Source of the DNA: Halobacteriales archaeon QS_5_70_15
GTDB lineage: Archaea; Halobacteriota; Halobacteria; Halobacteriales; Haloarculaceae
Length of the DNA stretch: 33,829 nt
Direction: 5' to 3'
NCBI GenBank assembly: GCA_003022005.1
Contig: PXRQ01000079.1
Span: 20,432 to 54,260 of the forward strand
Below are positions 29,017 through 33,829 of this stretch, in pieces. The position numbers and the translations under genes were made by a program. The first letter of the stretch is position 1. Every line of letters begins with the position of its first letter. Under the pieces are notes generated by a model, which saw only the letters and a list, made by a program, of their open reading frames with translations, searched no databases and was not told where the DNA came from.

Positions 29017-29928
29017 ATGAGCACACACGGCGTCGGCCTCGTCGAGGCGATGGACACGCTCCCGGATCCCGTGGTGGTCCTGTTCGTCCTCGTCACGCAG
29101 TTCGGGGACCTCTGGTTCTACTTCCTGGCGCTGTCGACGCTCTACTTCTTCGGCGACCGGCTCCCCCGCCTGGAGGGGGCGATGGACCGGCGCCGGGCGG
29201 CTTACCTGGTTGCGCTGGCGCTCGGCGCGGCGGCGCTGACTGGGGCGCTCAAGTACGCGTTCGGGTTCCCGCGGCCGCCCGCGGCGGGGACCGCCGGACT
29301 CGCGGACCCGTTCCCCGCCCCGCTCCGGGGGCTCTACGCCGAGGCGGCGACGGACGACGGCTACGGCTTCCCGAGCGGGCACGCCACCGGTGCCGCCGTC
29401 GTCTGGGTCGGCGCGGCGACCGTCGTCGGGGTCGGGAGCCGGCGGGCCCGCTACGCCGCCGCGGGCACCGTCGCCGTCCTGATCGCGCTCTCCCGCGTCG
29501 TCATCGGCGTCCACTTCCTCGGGGACGTGGTCGCCGGGCTGGTCGCCGGGCTCGGCTACCTCGCCCTCGCCGACCGGCTCTCCGGACGCGGTGCCAGCCC
29601 CGGCCGGGCGTTCTCGCTCGCCGTCGCCGTCGCGCTCGGGGGGCTCCTCCTCGCGGGGTTCGCGTCCGAGCCGGTCGCGCTCCTCGGGGCGACGCTCGGC
29701 GCCCGCATCGCGTGGGGGGCGCTCGGGACGTCGGTGCTCGCGGTCGACGCCTCCCGACGCGAGGGGGTAGTGAGCCTCGCCGTCGGGCTGCCGGCCTCCG
29801 GCGGGCTGTTCGGCGCCGTCTACGCGCTCGAGCCCGCCCCGCCCGTCGCGTTCGTCGGGGCGGCGCTCGCGCTCGGGGGGGTACTCGCCACGCCGCTGGT
29901 CGGCGAGTACGTCGGCGACCGGCTGTAG
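29017..29928 (+). CDS. PAP2-family membrane phosphatase
   Basis: This integral membrane phosphatase (303 aa) of the type-2 phosphatidic acid phosphatase family removes phosphate from lipid phosphates. All three motifs are present: K79 to R86-P87 (KYAFGFPRP), PSGH at 119-122 with catalytic H122, and S159-R160 through H166 and D170 (SRVVIGVHFLGD), where H166 is the nucleophile. About six spans carry the fold. Residues ~190-303 add four or so further hydrophobic segments, longer than a minimal PAP2. It may act on archaeal lipid or polyprenyl phosphates; that is inferred. The start is ATG 29017, with a TATA-like box about 33 nt upstream and a short leader. Confidence 0.9.
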   Translation: MSTHGVGLVEAMDTLPDPVVVLFVLVTQFGDLWFYFLALSTLYFFGDRLPRLEGAMDRRRAAYLVALALGAAALTGALKYAFGFPRPPAAGTAGLADPFPAPLRGLYAEAATDDGYGFPSGHATGAAVVWVGAATVVGVGSRRARYAAAGTVAVLIALSRVVIGVHFLGDVVAGLVAGLGYLALADRLSGRGASPGRAFSLAVAVALGGLLLAGFASEPVALLGATLGARIAWGALGTSVLAVDASRREGVVSLAVGLPASGGLFGAVYALEPAPPVAFVGAALALGGVLATPLVGEYVGDRL

Positions 29929-30039
29929 CGCGGCCGGCGGGGGGACGACCGGACGAACGGCGGTCCCGGGACGCCCGCGGACGACCGGGCCGCGGCTCGC
30001 GGGCGGTGGCGTCGAAAGACGGGTCGGCGGTGGGGCCGT

Positions 30040-31413
30040 TCAGAACGTCTCGAGGTACCGGTCGAGCTCCCACTGGGAGACGTCGACGATGTACTCCTCG
30101 AACTCGGTGCGCTTGGCCTCGACGAACTTCTCGGAGACGTGCGGCCCGAGGGCGTCCCGGACGAGTTCGTCGGCCTCCAGCGCGTCGATGGCCTCGCCGA
30201 GGTCGCCCGGGAGCGTCTCGATGCCGTACTCCTGGCGGGTCTGCTCGTCGAACTCGTAGATGTTCTCGCGGACCGGATCGGGACAGTCGAGGCTCCGTTC
30301 GATGCCGTCCAGCCCCGCAGTGATCAGTGCGGCGAACGCGAGGTAGGGGTTGCACGACGGGTCGGGGAACCGGGCCTCGATGCGGCTGGCCGCCGGGACG
30401 CGCGCCGCGGGCTTGCGGATGAGCGCCGAGCGGTTCCGGTCGGACCACGCGACGTAGACGGGCGCCTCGTAGCCGGGTACCAGGCGCTTGTAGGAGTTCA
30501 CCGTCGGGTTCGAGACGGCCGTGATGGCCGGCGCGTGCTCGAGGATGCCGGCGAGGAACTGCTTCGCGGTCTCGCTGAGGTTGAACTCGTCGTCCTCGTC
30601 GTGGAACGCGTTCTCGCCGTCCTCGGTGAACAACGACATATGCGTGTGCATGCCCGACCCGTTGATGCGGGGGATGGGCTTGGGCATGAACGTCGCGTGG
30701 AGGTCGTGCTCGGCCGCGATGGCCCGGACGACCGCCCGGAACGTCGCCACGTTGTCGGCCGTGGTGAGCGCGTCGGCGTACCGGAAGTTGATCTCGTGCT
30801 GGCCCTGGGCGACCTCGTGGTGGCTCGCCTCCACCTCGAAGCCCATGTCCTCGAGGCCGTAGATGATGTCCCGCCGGACGTCGCTGGCGAGGTCCTTGGG
30901 TGCGAGATCGAAGTAACCGCCCACGTCGTTCGTGACCGTGGTCGCGCGGCCGTCCTCGTCCTCCTCGAACAGGAAGAACTCCGGTTCGGGCGCGGCGTTG
31001 ACCTCGAAACCCAGTTCGTTCGCACGCTCGATGGCCTGCTTGAGCACGTGACGGGGGTCGCCCGCGAACGGCTCGCCCGTCGAGGTGTCGATGACGTCAC
31101 ATATCATCCGGGCGGCGGCGCTGTCCTCCCGCTTCCGCCACGGGAGCACCGCGAACGTCGTAGGGTCGGGCTTGAGCCGCATGTCCGACTCCTGGATCCG
31201 GACGAACCCCTCGATGGACGAACCGTCGAAGTAGATCCCCTCGGTGAACGCCTTCTCGGCCTGGCTGGCCGGGATGGAGACGTTCTTCACCGTCCCGAGG
31301 ATGTCCGTGAACTGCAACCGCAGGAAGTCTACGTTCTTCTCCTCGATCTCGTCGAGGACGTGCTGTGCCTCGTTCGACAGACCACCGTCGGTGGCTGGGT
31401 TGTCATCCGTCAT
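30040..31413 (-). CDS. glnA: Glutamine synthetase (type I)
   Basis: This enzyme makes glutamine from glutamate, ammonia and ATP, and is the entry point of nitrogen assimilation (457 aa). Key segments are [10 protein letters not shown] (residues 61-70), EPEFFLF with metal glutamates (143-149), [11 protein letters not shown] (204-214), the ATP/glutamate loop [16 protein letters not shown] (245-260), [10 protein letters not shown] (302-311) and [20 protein letters not shown] (333-359). It matches the GSI-alpha type, which lacks adenylylation control. ATG 31413 is chosen because GTTTTAGT (complement of 31445-31452) is about 35 nt upstream, giving a leader of roughly 8 nt. An in-frame ATG at 31437 lies too close to this box. 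The divergent lrp gene suggests nitrogen-dependent control. Confidence 0.96.
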   Translation of the reverse strand: MTDDNPATDGGLSNEAQHVLDEIEEKNVDFLRLQFTDILGTVKNVSIPASQAEKAFTEGIYFDGSSIEGFVRIQESDMRLKPDPTTFAVLPWRKREDSAAARMICDVIDTSTGEPFAGDPRHVLKQAIERANELGFEVNAAPEPEFFLFEEDEDGRATTVTNDVGGYFDLAPKDLASDVRRDIIYGLEDMGFEVEASHHEVAQGQHEINFRYADALTTADNVATFRAVVRAIAAEHDLHATFMPKPIPRINGSGMHTHMSLFTEDGENAFHDEDDEFNLSETAKQFLAGILEHAPAITAVSNPTVNSYKRLVPGYEAPVYVAWSDRNRSALIRKPAARVPAASRIEARFPDPSCNPYLAFAALITAGLDGIERSLDCPDPVRENIYEFDEQTRQEYGIETLPGDLGEAIDALEADELVRDALGPHVSEKFVEAKRTEFEEYIVDVSQWELDRYLETF

Positions 31414-31444
31414 TTCTCGGACAGCGTATCCGTACACTCCGGGG

Positions 31445-31452
31445 ACTAAAAC
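31445..31452 (-). promoter_or_regulatory. TATA box of glnA
   Basis: Minus-strand GTTTTAGT, centred about 35 nt upstream of the ATG at 31413. It lies in the 248-nt region shared with the divergent lrp gene. Confidence 0.55.
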
Positions 31453-31513
31453 ACTACTGATTCACGCAACTCCTCGCCGTCCGAGGTCGCTCATCGTAGC
31501 CGTCTTTACGGAT

Positions 31514-31537
31514 TATTCCGGACGTTTGCGGGGAATA
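31514..31537. promoter_or_regulatory. Inverted repeat TATTCC-N12-GGAATA between glnA and lrp
   Basis: The two 6-bp arms lie 18 bp apart, nearly two helical turns, close to the middle of the divergent promoter region. They are A/T-rich against a GC-rich background. An Lrp dimer site is a reasonable guess given the adjacent lrp gene. Confidence 0.4.
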
Positions 31538-31661
31538 GGTGGGTAGAACCCGACGTGGACGAACCAGTCCGCGGTGTACGAACGACGGTGGCAGCCGTCG
31601 TCGACCGGGTTCGAATTGGATGTTCGTAAACTTCTAAGGGGGGGCCGCCGAAGCCGGGAGC

Positions 31662-32117
31662 GTGACGTACGAGAACCTGGACGAGAAGCTCATCAACGCG
31701 CTGCTGGACGACGGCCGGGCCTCCCTCCGGAGCCTCGCGGAGAAACTCGACGTCTCCGTCACGACCGTCTCGAACCACCTCTCGGACCTGGAGGAGAACG
31801 GCGTCATCAAGGGATACACCCCGAAGGTCGACTACGACGAACTCGGCTACGACGTCACCGCCGTCATCCAGCTCAAGGTCGAGGGGAGCGCCCTCCCGGA
31901 GATCACCGAGCGGCTCAAGGACCACCAGCAGATGGTCTCCGTCTACGAGGTGACCGGCGATCACGACGTCATCGCCATCGGGAAGTTCGAGGACACCGAC
32001 GCCATGAACGATCAGATCAAGGAGCTGTTGGTCGACCCCGACATCAAGGAGTCGAACACCAGCGTCGTGCTCAACACGGTCCTCGAGAACCAGCAGTTCC
32101 CGCTGGACGTCGAGTAG
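31662..32117 (+). CDS. lrp: Lrp/AsnC-family regulator adjacent to glnA
   Basis: This 151-aa feast/famine regulator has an N-terminal helix-turn-helix at about residues 22-44 ([20 protein letters not shown]) and a C-terminal RAM/AsnC ligand-binding domain (65-140) with [20 protein letters not shown]. It forms dimers and octamers whose DNA binding is altered by amino acids. GTG 31662 is preceded by CTTCTAAG centred 27 nt upstream. The divergent placement beside glnA is a known haloarchaeal arrangement; in Halobacterium salinarum an Lrp protein next to glnA regulates it (from memory). A short GGGCG-TTCT-CGCCC hairpin follows its stop. Confidence 0.9.
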   Translation: MTYENLDEKLINALLDDGRASLRSLAEKLDVSVTTVSNHLSDLEENGVIKGYTPKVDYDELGYDVTAVIQLKVEGSALPEITERLKDHQQMVSVYEVTGDHDVIAIGKFEDTDAMNDQIKELLVDPDIKESNTSVVLNTVLENQQFPLDVE

Positions 32118-32131
32118 GGGCGTTCTCGCCC
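32118..32131 (+). terminator. Short hairpin after lrp
   Basis: GGGCG and CGCCC pair around a TTCT loop, beginning at the base after the lrp stop. The tight tetraloop would make a stable 3' end. It may be a terminator, although no T-run follows. Confidence 0.35.
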
Positions 32132-32200
32132 GACCGGGGACGGAGGGGCGGTCGACCCCCTCCCCCCTCCCTACCTGACCCCCGCCCGATCACGCCCGGC

Positions 32201-33386
32201 ATGGTCGCGCTGTCCGCGTCCGGGGGCCTGCTCCTCCTCGCGGCGCTCACGGCGGCGAGCGCCTTCCTCCCCTCGAGCGGGATCGCGGTCTTCTCGCTGG
32301 AGGACCACCGGGTCGAGACGATGGAGGGGCGGGGAGTCGAGCACCCCGTCGGCTCCGGGCCGACCCCCACCGGCTCCTGGTGACGATCCTAGTCGGGAAC
32401 GACTTCGTGAACGTCGCCATCGCCGCCGTGTCGACGAGCTTCCTCGCCCGGTCGCTCCCGGCCACCGAGGCCGCCGTCGTCTCGACGTTCCTGGTCGGGA
32501 TCGTGGTGCTGGTGTTCGGCGAGTTCGTCCCGAAGTCCTACGGCGTCGCAAACGCCGAGTCCCGGGCCCGGCGGATCGCCGATCCGGTGGTGCTCATCCA
32601 GCGGCTCCTCTACCCGGTCGTCGCCGTCTTCGACTCGGTCACCGGGGCGATGAGTGTCCTGCTCGGCGGCGCCCGCGAGATCGAGCGGCCGTACGTTACC
32701 CGCGAGGAACTGGAAGCGGTGGTCGAGACCGCCGAGCGCCTCGGCGTCATCGAGGACGGCGAGCAGGCGATCATCGAGCGGGTGTTCGGCTTCTCCGGGA
32801 CCACCGTCGCGGACGTGATGGTCCCCCGGTCGGAGGTGGTGGCGGTCGACGCCGACGGGACCGCCGGGGCGGCGCTCGAGCGGTGCCTCGACGCCAGGGT
32901 CACTCGCGCGCCAGCCTACCGCGGGACCCTCGACACCGTGGTCGGGCACGTCGACGTGCGCGACCTGGCGCGGGCGGACCCCTCCGCGCCGCTCGAGGAC
33001 CTCCTGTTGCCCGTCATCCACGCGTTCGAGTCCAAGCGGATCGACGAGACGCTCGCGAGCATGCAGGACGACCGCGTCGAGCTCGCGGTCGTGTTCGACC
33101 AGTTCGGCACGGTGGAGGGGCTGCTCACGGTCGAGGACATCGTCGAGGAACTCGTCGGCGAGATATTCGACGTCGGGGAGCGACACCGGGTCGTTCCCCT
33201 CCCGGACGGCCGGGCGAGCGGGTCGAGTTCGACGGCGCGCTCGTCACCGTGGAGGTCGTCGAGGACAACCGCGTCCGGCGGGTCGTCGTGGAGCGGCGCC
33301 GGGACGGCCTCGACACGGATACCGGCGGGGAGAGCGGCGGGGATGGCGACGACCGGGACGGCCCCACCCCGGATCCGGGAGGGTAG
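32201..33386 (+). pseudogene. CNNM/CorC-type membrane protein gene with two frameshifting deletions
   Basis: The normal beginning MVALSASGGLLLLAALTAAS, AFLPSSGIAVFSLEDHRVET runs to about 32340, then the frame is lost. HRLLVTILVGNDFVNVAIAA resumes in another frame from about 32365, where a GTG (32380) overlaps the first frame's TGA. That second frame carries the rest of the CNNM (DUF21) membrane domain and both CBS domains (VMVPRSEVVAVDADGTAGAA, GTVEGLLTVEDIVEELVGEI) to VVPLPDG at about 33210. There ~45 residues of the CorC/HlyC domain are missing and the frame shifts again to GERVEFDGALVTVEVVEDNR, ending at 33386. The family is linked to Mg2+/metal efflux; this copy should not make a complete protein. 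Confidence 0.8.
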
Positions 33387-33631
33387 GGCGAGCCGTCGGC
33401 TCCGACGGGAGTTCGATGAGGCCTGCGCCGCCCCCGGCGACGGGGGGGACGTCCGTGACGAGGCTCACCGAGGCGACGTCCTCCGGTGGAGCGTGGGGAC
33501 CGTCCGGAGGCGCGGAGCGGTCGAAAGAAGACGTTCGGTCGTCCTGGACGGTGCGAGGCGCGTGTCGGCGTGGGTGTGAGTGGCCTGGGGCCGAGCTTGC
33601 CTCGCGTGTCGCTTCGTTCGCGGGACGTTTC
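33387..33631. other. Gene-free interval before MITE copy 2
   Basis: About 245 nt lie between the broken CNNM gene and the MITE. Frames open here (for example on the minus strand from 33633) are Arg/Pro/Ser-rich with no conserved character, so I call no gene. Confidence 0.5.
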
Positions 33632-33712
33632 ATACGGTCGTGCGTAGTCTTTTACCGTCGATACCCGACCCTGTCCGGGTTATCGCCGGTACATCGGTAC
33701 GCACGACCGTAT
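33632..33712 (-). mobile_element. MITE-like palindromic element, copy 2
   Basis: This 81-bp element has perfect 15-bp terminal inverted repeats, ATACGGTCGTGCGTA (33632-33646) and TACGCACGACCGTAT (33698-33712). Positions 33658-33696 match 23411-23449 exactly on the opposite strand. One shoulder differs from copy 1 (51 against 48 bp between the arms). Inner arms TACCGTCGATACCCG and CGGGTTATCGCCGGTA extend the symmetry, so the whole unit can form one long hairpin. It lies in the 3' region between a broken gene and the thermosome gene. No ORF is inside. Confidence 0.8.
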
Positions 33713-33730
33713 CACTCCCCGCTCACTGTC

Positions 33731-33807
33731 GGGACGCGACCGGAGGGAGCGTCCCGCTTTCGCTCCCGCTCGGCTGTCCGAGGTCTCGACCGAAGCGAGA
33801 GACCTCG
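33731..33807 (-). terminator. Tandem hairpins downstream of the thermosome gene
   Basis: CGAGGTCTC (33779-33787) pairs perfectly with GAGACCTCG (33799-33807), ending 1 nt from the thermosome stop triplet. Further on, GGGACGC (33731-33737) pairs with GCGTCCC (33749-33755). GGGAGCG (33745-33751) can instead pair with CGCTCCC (33761-33767), so the two outer hairpins exclude each other. These are probably 3'-end structures of the minus-strand gene. Confidence 0.45.
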
Positions 33808-33808
33808 C

Positions 33809-33829
33809 TTACATCATGCCGCCCATGCC
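33809..33829 (-). CDS. C-terminal end of a thermosome (group II chaperonin) subunit, cut by window
   Basis: On the minus strand the last 21 bases read G-M-G-G-M-M followed by TAA (complement of 33809-33811). The Gly/Met-rich GGMGGMM tail is the hallmark end of archaeal thermosome subunits, and also of GroEL. In a haloarchaeon a thermosome subunit is far more likely. Only six codons are visible, so the subunit type cannot be told. Hairpins lie directly after the stop. Confidence 0.65.
   Translation of the reverse strand, partial: GMGGMM

Noticed and set aside
31605..31620. GGGTTCGAATT as a possible tRNA T-loop
   Set aside because: Flanking bases do not form a 5-bp stem and no cloverleaf is possible; it belongs to the lrp upstream region.
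32380..32383. GTGA overlap read as two coupled genes in the CNNM region
   Set aside because: The two frames together make one known protein family with conserved motifs in order, so a frameshifted single gene is more likely than two genes.
33244..33633. 129-codon minus-strand frame starting MKRPANEATREA
   Set aside because: It is Arg/Pro/Ser-rich, overlaps the CNNM 3' end and lacks a promoter and recognisable domains; such text is a frequent by-product of haloarchaeal intergenic DNA.
1..33829. CRISPR array, rRNA operon, integrase-bounded island or toxin-antitoxin pair
   Set aside because: I looked for regularly spaced repeats, rRNA motifs, integrase/transposase frames and small paired genes and found none that hold up.

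Overview
The window is a stretch of haloarchaeal chromosome. GC content is very high and the predicted proteins are strongly acidic. Many starts look leaderless: an A/T-rich TATA box sits about 26-28 nt upstream of the ATG or GTG. The gene families (LysW-dependent arginine genes, halocyanin, HxlR, TrmB-like and Lrp/AsnC regulators, PRC-barrel, thermosome tail) also fit Halobacteria. I cannot place the genus.

Layout. 1-3959: end of an arginine operon, argB-argD-lysK-argF, each pair joined by an ATGA overlap. This is the carrier-protein route from [LysW]-glutamate to ornithine and citrulline. 4054-5226: an M20 ArgE/DapE-like deacylase. 5321-9196 (minus): an MDR reductase, a small four-helix membrane protein and a 713-residue lipoprotein joining halocyanin to a large unidentified domain. 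9485-12019: small regulators and redox genes, namely a TrmB-like factor, a 35-residue zinc-finger protein, an FMN reductase, an alcohol-dehydrogenase remnant, an HxlR regulator with a palindrome beside its TATA box, and a conserved 78-residue protein. 12075-14319: a broken CapA-like gene and threonine synthase. 14626-19364: a lipoprotein, aldo/keto reductase, coiled-coil protein, a broken membrane-protein gene, SerA and a two-gene PRC-barrel unit. 19523-23157: small haloarchaeal proteins, a GNAT/zinc-ribbon fusion and an XPD/Rad3-type Fe-S helicase. 23395-29928: a palindromic MITE-like element, a CDF metal transporter, a broken YfcE-like phosphodiesterase, a broken winged-helix membrane protein, a crotonase, small proteins, an extended YihY protein and a PAP2 phosphatase. 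30040-33829: glnA with divergent lrp, a broken CNNM/CorC-type gene, a second MITE copy, and the last codons of a thermosome subunit.

Most genes are ordinary metabolism: arginine, serine, threonine and glutamine synthesis with nitrogen-linked Lrp control. The unusual layer has two parts. Six otherwise recognisable genes are broken by frameshifts, internal losses or a nonsense codon. Two inverted copies of an ~80-bp element with 15-bp terminal inverted repeats and a 39-bp identical core lie 10 kb apart. I found no CRISPR array, rRNA, tRNA, full insertion sequence or defence island.
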